A stretch of 64,000 nucleotides of DNA from Bretschneidera sinensis (GCA_023935145.1 CM043701.1:70572317-70636316); one strand, 5' to 3'; shown: positions 1 to 11,170, counted from the first letter of the stretch. Translations and numbers: made by a program. The notes: a model not told the origin generated them from the letters alone.

Positions 1-474
1 AAGGCTTCCAGCAAGTTGATAGTACTAAGCTTTATCATGCATTCAACATTTCTTCCATCAACATTATGGTACATCTTTTTGGAATATATGTTTATCTGCA
101 TACAATGATCCCGATTGGAATCTTGTAGGTTAGAGTGTTAATTTCTATGTTTATTTTATAGTTACAATGGTACAAGAAATCAAAATTTTGTTAGCATAAG
201 TTAATTGTGCATCAATTTATTCTGATTGAAGTTATGCTTAAGAATAATTATGAAAACTATTTCATAACTCGAAATCAGTATTTGTTTCTAATGTAAATAT
301 TTGAAACTAAAATCTGGATAATTGGAAAGTATGAGACTTGTTTAGACATTAGAGTATCTGCTACATATAATTTTACACACTAGTAGTAATTACAATGAAT
401 ATTTTATAATTATACTATACTTATTTATACACTATTTTACATTCAATAAGTATAAAACATATAATTATATATTT
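1..474. other. AT-rich sequence without recognised gene
   Basis: Very AT-rich sequence with short A and T runs. I see no ORF with recognisable protein similarity, no terminal repeats and no RNA gene. It may belong to the hAT-like element whose right end lies at about 645, but its left end is not visible here. Confidence 0.4.
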
Positions 475-645
475 GACCGGGTTATCAGCTTGGATCGGGT
501 TAAAAATTTTGAATCCATGATCCAACCTAACCTATCGGATTTAAAATATTTTTAACCCAATCTCTAAAAAGTCACAATCCAACCCAACTCATTATACCGG
601 TTTTGGTCGAGTTCACGGGTCAATTGGGTTCTATGCTCACGCCTA
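475..645. mobile_element. Right terminus of a hAT-like non-autonomous element
   Basis: The segment is rich in AACCCAA/GGGTT words and ends with TGCTCACGCCTA. Read on the minus strand this begins TAGGCGTGAGCA, close to the TAGGGGTGAGCA-type terminal repeats common on plant hAT elements and their MITEs. Only one end is recognisable, so neither a partner repeat nor an 8-bp target duplication could be verified. It codes for no recognisable transposase. Confidence 0.4.
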
Positions 646-689
646 TGATCTCCTTTGTGAAGATAAAACATATATAAAATAAATTGATC

Positions 690-2639
690 GTATGATGCAC
701 AAAACTTCTTTATATATTGAGATTTTGAGTTCAAAAAATCATTTTTTATTTATAAAATTAGCACAATGCTCCAAGAAAAATTAAATAAAATTAATATAAA
801 TTATAATTTTTAAATTGAAACGATAGTATATACAAATAATATAATGAGTGATTTAATTATAACATAAATTCATACTATGCAATTACCCAAATAAAAATTT
901 ATAATATTACCATAACTCTCTTAAAGCAATTGATTAAGAATTTTTTTTCAAACAATAAAAAACGCGTTTCACTATCTTTCACCAAACAAAATCACGACAC
1001 ATTTTTCGCAGATTCCTAAGTAAGTTGTCACCGCCCCCAAAACCTATAATATTATTTCAAGTTTTTATATCCTCCTTTGAAAAGGGAGCAAATGGGTGAT
1101 TTCAAAGCGCATACCTGCTGTGGCATACAACATTTTGGACTACATTAATCATGGTCTTCACGCGCTTTTTTTGAATAAAGACTTTGGTAATCAGAATGAT
1201 TGCAGGAAGGTTTTTAGCTCAAGCATTGCATAAGGAACGGATGGATTCAACCAAGAAAATATTTTCAACTTATAAAGTAACAACTAGAATTGAAATTCTT
1301 ATCTTTTAATAATGGTACTTCCTCTGTTCCTTTTTTATTGTCACCGTTGAAAACATACCAACTTTATGAAAATGTTTTACCTTTTTATAATACCATGTTA
1401 TGTAGAATAAAAATGAGTTAAGGGTATTCTTAGGAATTAATTATGATTTATATTATCAACCAACCATTCAAACGGTTAAAGGTATTCTTAAGACTTGGTT
1501 GTGATTTATATTTTACTTTTAAAAAGTGGACAAAAAATTTGAGACATCAATTTTAAAAAAATGGTGAACAAACAAATAGAATTGAAAGAATAATAATTAT
1601 GATAAATTTCAAGAAAATACTCTATAGTTTGTTTGATATCAATTTAAGTCTTCGTGATATATTTTTTTTTTTTCACTTTGGTACCCACGTGATTTTCATG
1701 TTAGACATGTGTCGAAAAGTGGATGGAAAATTATTAAAGTAATATCGAAGATATGCATAGAATACCAAAGTTAAAAAAAAACACAATGATTTAAATTGAA
1801 CAAATTAACCTAATTATGTTTTTCATATTAACGATGACACAATTTTTTGTATCATTTTTAGTGATTTGAGATACCATAACATTAATGGTATCATTTGACA
1901 GTAAGTTGAAATATCATTTAACTGTAATATGATATCATTTTGATAAACTGTGTCACTTGATAGTAATTGAGATAACACTTGACAATATATTTCAAATCCT
2001 ATCAAATGATACAAAATTACTATAAAATGGTATGGTTATATTAAATTATTGTCAAATAATACTCTAAATTACTATTAAATAGTATTAAAAAAAATCATAT
2101 ATCCTTCTTACCTTCACAGTTTTTTTTTTTTTTTTAGAGAATTAGTTGATAAACCCTTTTTTTAATAAGTTTGGACTTGGTACAAATAACATGTGCTCCT
2201 TTTAAATTCCGAGTGAATTTGCCCTTCCGCACAATATGAAAGCACGGATTACCAATAAAGCACTGTTCAACATTCTGTCTCTCTCACATTATAATAGTAC
2301 CAATCAAGTTCAAGAGACCTTCCGTACCACACGGTGTAGGTATCCAATTTTGACCGGACATTATGTATTTTATATTAATTTTTTATTTTAAAGTTTTTTG
2401 CATCTTTATTTTTATTTTAATAATTATTGAAAAATTAAAAAAAAATGGAAAAATTGTCTTTTTAGTTTCTACTAATTAAGAGATTTTGTTTTACAATTAA
2501 AAAAAAATAAATAATAATAATAATAACAATGAAGGCAATTTGAGCACATTAAATTTGACCTACTATTGCAAATTACCAATCATCACATCAAAGTGTCCGC
2601 TCACACTATCTTTGATCAAAGTCATTTTTTACTATTCGG

Positions 2640-2692
<53 letters not shown>

Positions 2693-3220
2693 AGACTGGT
2701 TGTATATTATTATTATAACAAGAGAGCAGGTAAATTCCAATTAGTAGGGTCACGGGGAAATATAATTAAGAGGACGAATTTCAATAAAATATTATGTTGT
2801 TTGGATTTGTTTAATTTAATTTTCTGTGATTTTTTCATTATTTTGGTATTTTGTGCATATTTTCGGAATCATTTTAATTATTTTCTGCCCTTTTTTGGTA
2901 TGTGAAAGTCATCTGAATACGTTTTTGGGAGATCCAAAGTGCTAAAGAAAAACTGTGGAAATTTTAATTGAAATTAGGTAAATTATATGGTATTTTATTA
3001 AAATTCACTTAAATCATTTCTATTATTATAAGTTAAGACTAGCAAATCAACTTAGATGATCAATATTTGCTTTAAAATATTTCAATTTACATTATAATTC
3101 AAATACATCTCTATTCTAAATATTATTTATTTATTACTCACTAAAAAGTTTGGCACGTACCAGAAATAAAAAGTCATAGTTAAAAGTCAACTTACTAAGA
3201 TCTCTGTATGAAGTTGAATA
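690..3220. repeat. Copy 1 of a ~2.6-kb local duplication
   Basis: Noncoding AT-rich segment whose blocks recur in the same order downstream. Its 820-1005 matches 3440-3655; 1500-1815 matches 13290-13610; 1835-2085 matches 24950-25225; 2115-2530 matches 27255-27750. Matches are clear by eye (for example the same interrupted block around TAGTACCAATCAAGTTCAAGA) but diverged with small indels. Copy 1 holds none of the large elements that split copy 2, so the duplication predates those insertions. No gene is recognisable in it. Confidence 0.7.
2643..2690. repeat. (TA)n microsatellite
   Basis: About 24 uninterrupted TA units within copy 1 of the local duplication. The Tyr/Ile-rich reading frame across it is an artefact of the repeat. 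Confidence 0.95.
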
Positions 3221-3660
3221 AGCTAAATATACATAAAATAAGTTGATTGCATTATGTACCCTTAAACTTTTTTACATTTCAAGGTATTGCGTCCCAAAAA
3301 TAAATTTTTTTTTTAATTTTTTAATTTTTTTGCCAAATCAGTAGGCTTGCTCTTATGCAAGTGAGTCTGCCCTTGAAATATGAACATATATAAAATTAAT
3401 TAGCACACGAAAAATTATGGTCAAATTAGTACAAACCACATTTTTTTAATTGAAGTGATGATACATACAAGTAGTACACTGATTAATTTGATTATAATAT
3501 AAACTCGTACTATTTAATTACGCAAACAAAAACCCATAATTCTGCCACAACTCACCTAAAGTGGGAGAAACAATTCGCCTAATGGAGATATCTTTTCTAC
3601 TAAGGACTTTTTTTTCAAACAATAAAAAACGTAATTCACTATTCTTCACCAAACATAAAT
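3221..3660. repeat. Left part of copy 2 of the local duplication
   Basis: Corresponds to about 690-1005. The shared block includes the AATTGAA...GATA...ACATA stretch and the TTTTTTTTCAAACAATAAAAAACG...TTCACCAAACA end. At 3661 the similarity stops at the outer end of a Copia LTR (TGTTAAATAAGG), so the element landed in this copy. Confidence 0.65.
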
Positions 3661-4718
3661 TGTTAAATAAGGCAACCCAAGAGGGGTGACTTGAGTTTAA
3701 AAACTTTTTCAGTGAAAATAAGCAATGAAAATAAGTTTGCTGAAAATTAAAGGACCAAAAGAAAAGAGCTTGCAAGCTTGATTTATGGTGGTTCAATCAC
3801 TTCTTGTGCCTATTTCACTCTTCAAGACACCTTTTTGAGAGTTCATTTCACCAATCAAAGAAAATAACATAGCAAACAACTTCCAAAGTCTTGCCCAAAC
3901 CTTTACAAGAAATTTTCTCACACTAGAAAATCTTTACCCAAGTATTTCAATCCAAAACACTCAATAATTTCTCACAAACTCACCCAAGAATTAAACCAAC
4001 TCTTTTTTACAATCAATAGATGTTGTGATTTACAATAATTCTTTTGTTCAAGTATACAACTCAAAACATATATTGCAAATCTAGGGTCAAAACTTAATGA
4101 ATGCTCTTAATTTCTCTTTAATGCTTATACTTGGTGCATTTAATTGAGTATAAGACTTGTATTTATAGGCTATGAGAGCTTTAAAGTTGTTAGAAACAAA
4201 AACTAGCCCTTTCTATGCATTAAATGCAAAGCTCACGCTGTTAGTCCTTTCAAAAATTCTGACCGTTAGGTTATGGAGTTAACTCTCGTGCTCGTGGAGT
4301 CGATTCCCTACCCCATGGAGTCGACTCTCAGAGACTCCAGAAAGTCTTAGCCTCAGGGAATCGACTCCTAATACTTAAACTTAAATTTTTCTTTAAAAGC
4401 ACTTCAAAACTTGATTTTAAAATAATAGTTTGTCAAATGCTTTTATGTATTAAAACAACTTTAATTAAAATTAAATTAAAGCATGATATGCATTGAGCCA
4501 TAAGAATTGAATACTTGCATTTTGAAAGACACTTAGAAAATAACTTCTTCAAGACTACTCCATGGTCCTTTAACCTCCAATGGTGAAGGAATTGATCTTG
4601 TACCAAAGGACTCCTTGACGAATTTTCAAGCTTAATTATCCTTAACAAATCTTAACAAACTCATTAGTTCATAATTCAGAGTTTTGTTATCATATCAAAA
4701 TTAAGCAGTGGTCAATAA
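3661..4718 (-). repeat. 3' LTR of the SIRE-like Copia element
   Basis: The low-coordinate half (3661 to about 4105) aligns with 12786-13282, the truncated 5' LTR. On the minus strand the LTR starts near TATTGACC at 4718, a mutated form of the TGTTGACC that opens the other SIRE-like LTR at 53388, followed by the shared TTTTGAT(G)ATGA(C/T)AA word. It holds four GTCGA-type palindromes at 4275-4368 and a TATA box (CTATAAATAC on the minus strand, 4168-4159) about 107 nt downstream of them. It ends TTAACA-like at 3661. Confidence 0.8.
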
Positions 4719-5354
4719 TATCATTTTTTAAAAAGAATTTTAAGCTTAAATTGAGTTTATTAGAAAGTGCTATTTAAGAATTTAAAGTTAGAGAGTATAT
4801 TACTTGTATTTTTTTGAAATTTTGGCAGAGTTCGTTTGTAAATAGGACATTTGACACTTCAAGAAGATAAAAAACAATATTCCCAGAGCAGCCAATATTC
4901 AACCAACTCAATCGAGGATTACAACAACAAATAGCAGGTTCCAGAATCTTAAGAAAGCTCCCCTCAATCATAGCTTTTTCTATATTATATCATTAAAGAT
5001 TTGTGCTAGAATATAAGGATTCAACAAAAAAAGTACTAATCATATTCATAAAGCATCATATTTTTCTCCCCAATTTTGACATCATCAAAAGGTGAGGGAA
5101 GAAAGCTAAATTCTCCTTCATAAAGCATAGTAGGAGAGTATCCTACATAAGAAACATTAGACTGCTCAACGAAAGTCATCAGTATCGAAAAAAAGATAAA
5201 ACAAAGGAAAGCAAGTTATACCGAAACAATAAGTCCAAAGTAAAGCATCTAACAATCATCCCACAAGAAACATCCTTACAAAATGCTTAAAAAAAACATA
5301 AAGAAAACCAACATAAGTCTAAAAACCGTAAGTTCAAAGTAAAGCATCAAAGGA
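4719..5354 (-). other. 3' noncoding region of the SIRE-like element with PPT-like tract
   Basis: Lies between the extra ORF and the 3' LTR. On the minus strand 5076-5061 reads AAATTGGGGAGAAAAA, a purine-rich tract resembling the GGGGGAGA polypurine tract of SIRE elements, next to a TGATGATGTC word similar to the LTR start. It is about 350 bp from the LTR start, so either the adjacent PPT has decayed or sequence was inserted at 4719-5060. No convincing ORF. Confidence 0.45.
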
Positions 5355-6680
5355 ACTAAGAAAGTGGAGGCTTTCAAGACATAGAAAGCTAGTGAAGCTA
5401 CTCCTCCATGGAAGCTAATCGAGCAAACTAGGTGGCTAAAGAGGCTTGAAATTAATCCATCCTGTACTCTAACCGAGTATCCATGATTTGCAATCTAGGA
5501 TACAAATCACCAATATGGAATCCATCCTACTGTCCATGCTCTCCATCCTACTTTCCATACTCTCCATCCTATAGTTAATTAATAGCTGGAGCACCTTAGA
5601 AGAGTCTGATGTAGAACCAGCACTGATCTAAAGAAGGATGACAAACTAATCTTCTCTACCATCATCCTTACCACCATCATTCTTATCACCATCATCCTCA
5701 CCACTAGGGCCCTCATCAAGATCATCTCCACCATCACCCTGATCATCTGCCTCCATATTTTCAACATCATTTGCAGCAAGAGCATTTCAATTTGAAATTA
5801 CCTACTCACCAGATGCCGACTTTGAAAATCCCATTCGAGTAATGAAAGACTCATTAGACTCATCATATGATGGGAGAGGTACCCAATCCTCATCATCAAG
5901 CTTAATTTTAAAGTGCTTAAAAATAAAGTTAAGAACATGCTATAAGGAAGAGGACGTGGCTTCTTGGTTGCTACAGCTATATCCATAGTTCTAAGGATTA
6001 AATCGGTCTAGTTAAAATATTTTTCGGTAACAAGGTTCCACAGAATGGTTGTATCAAGGTAATATACTTTGGCATGGCTACCAAAACGAGGTGAAATAAT
6101 GTGGTTAATGAAGTGGTGGAGGAGGATTCGATCAACTTCAAGTTGATTATACAGGAGTTTGACTCCAGGTAAGGTAGGTTTACCAAGAATAGTGACTACA
6201 ACATCATTATAATTAAAAGCATCTGAAAATCATTTGGTTTCATAGATAGAGTTTCTAGCTAAAGGGATATTCAATATTTTGCTTAAAATAGAGGTATCTA
6301 GGTGAATGTCAACTCATTTTAAATGATAGTGACAATCAAGGGAATGAGAATCTTTATAAAATTTGGAGTAAAAGACTCTAACTAGATGAGGATAAACAGG
6401 CTATTTTAACTGGGCAAAAGATTTCCACCCTTGAGATATGAATGTATGGTCAATATTGATATTCAAAGTATGAAAAGTATAAAAATTAATGTTTCTACCC
6501 AATAATACTTTGCATTTTTTAAAGAAGGATTTTACCTTCAAAGTTTTTCATATTCTCCTTCAAAAGGAAGCTACAAATCATTCAAGTATCTTGTTGTTTC
6601 TTTTTCCTTAGAACTGGTGCTTCCACAACCACCTGTTTACCCCTTGCATTTTAACTTGCACCATGGGTTTTTAGAGGCAT
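5355..6680 (-). pseudogene. Decayed extra (env-position) ORF of the SIRE-like element
   Basis: Starts at ATG 6680 (MPLKTHGAS then a stop) with a basic, Lys/Arg-rich N-terminus. Centrally, minus-strand translation of about 6186-6000 gives VDRILLHHFINHIISPRFG followed by KVYYLDTTILWNLVTEKYF, resembling the plant transposon-associated domain found in extra ORFs of SIRE and Ogre elements. Then come an Asp/Glu/Gly-rich acidic stretch (about 5755-5650) and a repeated MESMESRMESMDSRMDSI segment (about 5570-5515) that could form a short coiled coil. Several stops and frameshifts break it. I see no clear signal peptide, so the position is env-like but a membrane role is not supported by sequence. Confidence 0.6.
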
Positions 6681-7300
6681 TTTGGATAAGTAAAAGAGAT
6701 AAAATATCCACATAAAAGAAAATAATAATTTTGATGAAAATTTGAAAGAGATAGGTGGTATTTTTGGGTCAAGAGAGAAAGAGAGAGATGAGAGTTTGAA
6801 AATTTGGTGTGAAGAGATCTTAAAAGTTCCAAAAATGGAAGGAAAATCCTTTGGGTGTTTATGATTTCAAATTAAGATAAGTATTTATTGGGAAATGTGC
6901 CAAAATTTTAGATAAAATGGGTGCTGAATTTTCAGATTCGAGGGATCAAATGATGAAATTGATGGAATGAGTGCTTAAAATCTTCAAAAATGTGAAGAGA
7001 AAACGATTTGAAGTGTTGATTTTAAGTTTCGATGAAGAAATTTGATGTTAAATTGAAGAAATTTGAGAGACGAAGAGAGAGAGAGAGAGAGAGAGAGTGT
7101 GTGTGTGTGTATGTGTGAAATTTAGGGTTTAGGGTTCGTGTAATATGCAGAATTGGGGAAAAAAAATGCTTATATAGAGTCCCATGGAGTCGAATCTCTA
7201 GGAATTTTTTTTTGTCTTATAAAATCTACTCTCGCGGCCAAGGTGTTGACTCTTAGGGTCTGAATTCAATTTTCTTCTTCAATTTTGATTTTTGTTTTTA
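6681..7300 (-). promoter_or_regulatory. Promoter-like leader upstream of the extra ORF
   Basis: Read on the minus strand: GTCGA/GTTGAC-type motifs at about 7250-7186 (GGAGTCGAATC is 7186-7196 on the plus strand), a TATA box GCTATATAAGC-like at 7177-7168, a double telobox (AACCCTAAACCCTAAA, 7136-7121), then a (CA)n/(CT)n tract (7110-7074) and a ~400-nt pyrimidine-rich leader to ATG 6680. The motif-then-TATA order mirrors the LTRs of this lineage. Teloboxes and CT-rich leaders are typical of plant promoters and 5' UTRs. Promoter function is inferred from layout alone. Confidence 0.5.
7074..7110. repeat. (GA)n(GT)n compound microsatellite
   Basis: About twelve GA units followed directly by GT units, within the leader of the extra ORF; on the element's strand it is a CA then CT tract. 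Confidence 0.9.
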
Positions 7301-7631
7301 CCCATATGAACCATGAATGATCCTCTAAAGTGATTGTTTTTTTCCTTTCAAAATTGACTTCTCTAAAATACGTGAAAACATAATTTCTCCAACAAAAACT
7401 GAAAAGCAATATAAATACTCAAGGAACCGGTGTTAGTAACACCTTTAATTTGAATACAAAAATTACTCAAATGGGTTAATCATGACAAGCTCTCGTTTAA
7501 GTATACAAACTCTATCCTCACTAAGCGGTTTATTAAATATATATGTTAATTGAAGGTCAGTATCAGTAAATTCAAGAACAATGTCACCTTTTTGCACATA
7601 ATCACGAATGAAATGATGACGAATTTTTATA

Positions 7632-7767
7632 GCATTGTTTGGTTGGCTTTAAGTGCAACTTAAAGCCAAAAACTTAAAGTTTTACTCATCCCTTTCTCAC
7701 AAAATTTACAATAAAACTGTAATATTTTTCCTTTAAATGGAACTTAAAGCCAAAACCAAACAATACC
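7632..7767. mobile_element. MITE inserted in Copia RNase H
   Basis: A ~136-bp palindromic insertion. Left end GCATTGTTTGGTTGGCTTTAAGT; the right end read in reverse is GGTATTGTTTGGTTTTGGC, so the two ends pair as terminal inverted repeats. Internal GGCTTTAAGT/ACTTAAAGCC words extend the palindrome. Flanks join as an RNase H reading frame when it is removed, with TATA on both sides as a possible short target duplication. The GTTTGGTT-type TIR resembles Tourist/PIF-Harbinger MITEs, but the TSD is not a clean TTA, so the superfamily is uncertain. Confidence 0.65.
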
Positions 7768-7900
7768 TATATACTTAGTGTGAGAATGTTGCATTGGATT
7801 TTTTGAGATATTTATAGCACTTTTATTATCACATTTAATTGGAATATGATCTATGTTAAGTTCAAAATCTTAAAGTTGTTGTTTTATCCATAAAATCGAG

Positions 7901-8054
7901 CGCAACAACTTTCGACGACGATATATTCAGCTTCGACCATTAATAGCTCTACGAAATTTTGTTCATTTGAAAACCATCGCAACAACTTTCGACGACGATA
8001 TATTCAGCTTCGACCATTAATAGCTCTACGAAATTTTGTTCATTTGAAAACCAT
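7901..8054. repeat. Perfect 77-bp tandem duplication
   Basis: Units 7901-7977 and 7978-8054 are identical by inspection, beginning CGCAACAACTTTCGACG and ending GAAAACCAT. The unit covers the SWFSNEQ...AEYI coding stretch of the Copia RNase H. As 77 is not a multiple of three it also shifts the frame. Confidence 0.95.
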
Positions 8055-8281
8055 GATATAAGCATGCTTCCTAAAAATTGGCAAGTACCACTAGTACTTT
8101 GCCGAATCACTTTACAATCGACAAAGTCTGCATCGTAATGGCCAATCAAATTAATTGACGAACCTTTAGGATACCATAATCCTAAATCCTTACTATCAGA
8201 TAGATACTTAAGAATACGCTTGACGGTATGCAAATTAGACTTTTTAGGAAAATATTTAAATGTAAAACACAAGACACACAC

Positions 8282-9290
8282 TAAACATGATATCCAGTTT
8301 ACTCGCGATTAAATAAAGAAGAACACCATTCATGCTTCTATACTTTTCAATTTTAACCATTTTACCTCGTTGATCTATGTCAAGCTTTGTTAGAGTCCTC
8401 ATGGGAGTTCCAATAGTTTTTACGTTCACCATCCCAAATCTCTTTAGTAAGTCTTTTGTATACTTAGATTGGTTAATGAAGATTCATTCCTTTGTTTGTT
8501 TGATTTGGAGTCCAAGAAAGTAATCGAGTTCTCTTATCATGCTCATTTCAAATTCACCTTTCATATACTTAGTAAAATCTTCACATTTTCATCATCATAT
8601 ATTTGCACATTGAGAATGTCATGCTCATGTATTTTTGAAAAGTGTAGTATCAATTTTTCCTCTTTTAAAATCATTTTCAAGTAAAAATTTACTTAATCTT
8701 TCATACAATGCTCTAAGAGCTTACTTCAACCTATAGAGGGCTTTGAAAATATTATAGATATGGTTTTTAATATTAGTCTTCAAAACTAAAAGGTTGTTTA
8801 AAATAAACCTTTTTCTTTTATAAAACAATTTAAAAAGAAATTTTGACATCCATTTTAAATAACTTGAAGTTCTAAAAACATATAAATGCATGTAATATGT
8901 GAATAGCTTCAAGTCTAGCTATGAGTGCAAAGGTTTCATCAAAATCTATTCATTCTTCTTGATTATAACCTTTTGTTATAAGTGTAGTTTTGTTTCTAGT
9001 TACTACTCAATTTTCATCAATTTTATTCCTATAAACCCATTTAGTTCTAATTACCAAATGATCATTAGGCCTAAGAACTAAAGTTCAAACTTTACTTTTT
9101 TTTTTTCAAATTGATTTAATTCTTCTTGCATAGCTGTTATTCAATTTTCATCATGTTCAGCTTCATAAAAAGTCTTAGGTTCAATTTGAGATAAGAAACC
9201 TACATAATTTTATACATTTCTAATAGAAGAAAGAATTCTTACCCTTTATGAAGGATCACCAATCACTTGATCGATTGGGTGATAATTCAC
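8282..9290 (-). pseudogene. Copia reverse transcriptase (SIRE-like), broken
   Basis: Minus-strand frames give KGYNQEE*IDFDETFALIARLEAI near 8990-8920 (the RT start of SIRE-type polymerases), KMDVKISF-like text near 8850, and QSKYTKDLLKRFGMVNVKTIGTPM-like text near 8470-8395. The catalytic YVDD box at about 8610-8590 appears as QIYDDE: one residue is missing before the two Asp residues. Frames change several times and stops are frequent, so this is not a functional polymerase. Confidence 0.75.
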
Positions 9291-10330
9291 ATACCTCTAA
9301 TCTTTAAGAACGCCATCTCCTTGTTAACTGGATGAAAGTTGAACAGGTCTTGATTCATCTTCTCCTTGAGCCACTTGAATTTCACTCTCTTTAAGGTCAA
9401 TAATGGGAGTGGTGGTCTCTACTCTTTGAATAAAATCTACATCATCATCACAAGAAACCCCCTTTCCACAAAGAGGGTTAGTCTCATTAAATGCAACATG
9501 CACGAATTCTTCAATTAATAAAGTTCTTTTATTAAAGATTTTATAACCTTTACTAAGGATTGAATAACCCAATAAAATGCCTTCATTGGTCTTAGAATCA
9601 AATTTACCTAATTTATATTTATTATTATTCAAGATGAAACGCTTACAACCAAAATCATGAAAATAAGAAATATTTGGATTTTTACTATTCAATAATTCAT
9701 ATGAAGTTTTTTGTGAGTATGGACCTAATTACAACTGTATTCAAAACATAGTAAGCGATGTATACAGTTTCTGCCGAAAAATATTTTGGCAAATTATTTT
9801 CACAAAGAAAAGTTGTACCAACTTTTTCTAAAATTCTATTTTTCCTTTCAAAAACACTGTTTTGTTAAGAGATTCTAAGAGCTAAAAAATTATGATCAAT
9901 ACCATGATTATCGTAATATTTTGCAAAGTTTTGTTTTCAAATTCTATTTCATGGTCACTTCTTATGATAGAAATAACAAAACATTTTTTCATTTTGAACT
10001 TTTTTACAAAACCTTTAAATGTTTCATCCTTAAAAGCCATAAAGATAACAAAAGTATATCTAGAATAGTCATCCATAATAACAATAGCATCTTGATGGCC
10101 TCCTAGACTAATAGTTCTAATTTATCTAAATAAGTTCATATGCAAAAGTTGTAATGGTCTAGAAGTTGAAACAACATTTTTGGATTTAAAAGAAATCATA
10201 GTTTGTTTTCCCATTTAACAAGCATTACAAACTTTGTCTTTTTCAAATTTAATTTTTAGAAGACTAATAATCAAATATTTTCTTGAAAGTGTTTGTATTA
10301 AATTCGTATTCACATAACCAGACATTCTAT
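9291..10330 (-). pseudogene. Copia integrase (SIRE-like), broken
   Basis: The core appears at about 10076-9882 as MDDYSRYTFVIF...EFENKTL, holding the first catalytic Asp region (DDYSR) and IIRSDHEIEFEN where RSDNG(T)EFEN is usual. The C-terminal part (9692-9324) gives FGCKRFILNNNKYKLGKFDSK and GILLGYS, the normal Copia integrase tail. The zinc-binding part lies around 10330-10200 (for example CNACQMGKQT-like text in frame). Multiple frameshifts separate the pieces. Confidence 0.75.
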
Positions 10331-10760
10331 GCCATAACTTTGAGTTTTCACTAAAAGCTGAAAATATTTTTCATTTTATGAAGGCAAACATTTGAGGCCT
10401 TCTATATAGACTTTTCATATCTTTGGCCAACAAATTTGATCTTATTACTCTTTACGTCTACTATAAAACAATGACCAGATTCAAAGATAACTCTATAACA
10501 TTTATCACACAATTGATTAATACTAAGTAAATTATGCTTAATACCTTGAACAAATAAAACATGACCAATGGTAGAAGAATCTTTACCAACTTTACTATGC
10601 CTAATGATCTTCATCTTGGTGTATCTCCAATGGTAACATGTCCACCATCCTTTGGAGTCAAGTCCATAAAGATACTTATTGGTCATATGCTTTGAGCATC
10701 CAATATCTAGATACCAATAATCACCCTCTATCTTTGTATGAAGACATATCTACTTAACCC
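10331..10760 (-). pseudogene. Copia protease and GAG-pre-integrase region
   Basis: Minus strand from about 10730 reads GDYWYLDIGCSKHMT: the Copia aspartic protease start, with the usual DSG replaced by DIG. It continues YGLDSKGWW..., then GKDSSTIGHVLFVQGIKHNLLSINQLCDK, the typical GAG-pre-integrase stretch before the integrase zinc finger. It lies between the repeat-rich gag tail and integrase, as in other SIRE elements. Confidence 0.75.
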
Positions 10761-11170
10761 AAGAATATATAATACAACTCTTAGGTACCCAAAATTTCTT
10801 GGGTTCTTTGGGGTTAGTTCTTAAAAATACAAATCCTTTTGGAACCCATATATTATTAATACCATAATCAATTCTATAGTTATAATGACATAGATGATGC
10901 ATCATCATAGACTCTATCATTCCTAGAATAAGAGAATCTTGCATTCCTAGAGTACATGTTTCTAGTATTATGATCATTATGCATATACATGTTATTTTTA
11001 GGATAAGAATGATAGTCATTTCTAGGGTATTCATTCTTAGCATATGTATTTCTAGAGTGAGCATACATATGAGTATATATACTTCTAGAATGTCCATTCC
11101 TAACATGAGTATGTCTAGAGTGAGCATAAAAATTTATAGTATAACAATTTCTATTTTAAGAATTGTCATT
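10761..11170 (-). repeat. Degenerate (Y/H)SRN-type coding repeats in the gag-protease spacer
   Basis: On the minus strand short units of about 15-45 bp centred on CTAGAAAT/CTAAGAAT encode runs such as YAHSRNTYAKNEYPRNDYHS (11068-10880). It is followed by a conserved INNIWVPKGFVF...NPKEPKKFWVPK linker (about 10860-10780). It lies between the zinc knuckle and protease. Repeat units are unequal and diverged. Confidence 0.65.

Larger units (their letters stand above)
7465..8281 (-). pseudogene. Copia RNase H domain (SIRE-like), broken
   Basis: C-terminal part of the Copia polyprotein. Upstream half (about 8281-7950) reads VKRILKYLSDSKDLGLWYPK, then GHYDADFVDCKVIRQSTSGTC and SWFSNEQNFVELLMVEAEYI, matching the usual tribonuclease H-like tail (YSDADWAGD..RKSTSG, ALSTAEAEYIA). 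A 77-bp tandem duplication (7901-8054) and a MITE (7632-7767) interrupt it; coding similarity resumes below 7630 and ends near 7465 with ...FNKPLSEDR. The catalytic region is destroyed. Confidence 0.8.

Noticed and set aside
2540..2905. 121-codon ORF
   Set aside because: Much of it is the (TA)n microsatellite read as Tyr/Ile; no similarity to known proteins.
4774..4971. 65-codon minus-strand ORF
   Set aside because: No recognisable motif; lies in the noncoding 3' part of the SIRE-like element.
5355..6680. True retroviral envelope gene
   Set aside because: Position fits, but no signal peptide, membrane segment or cleavage site is visible; kept as an extra ORF of unknown role.
7121..7136. Interstitial telomere array
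   Set aside because: Only two AAACCCT units; a telobox in a promoter-like region explains it better.
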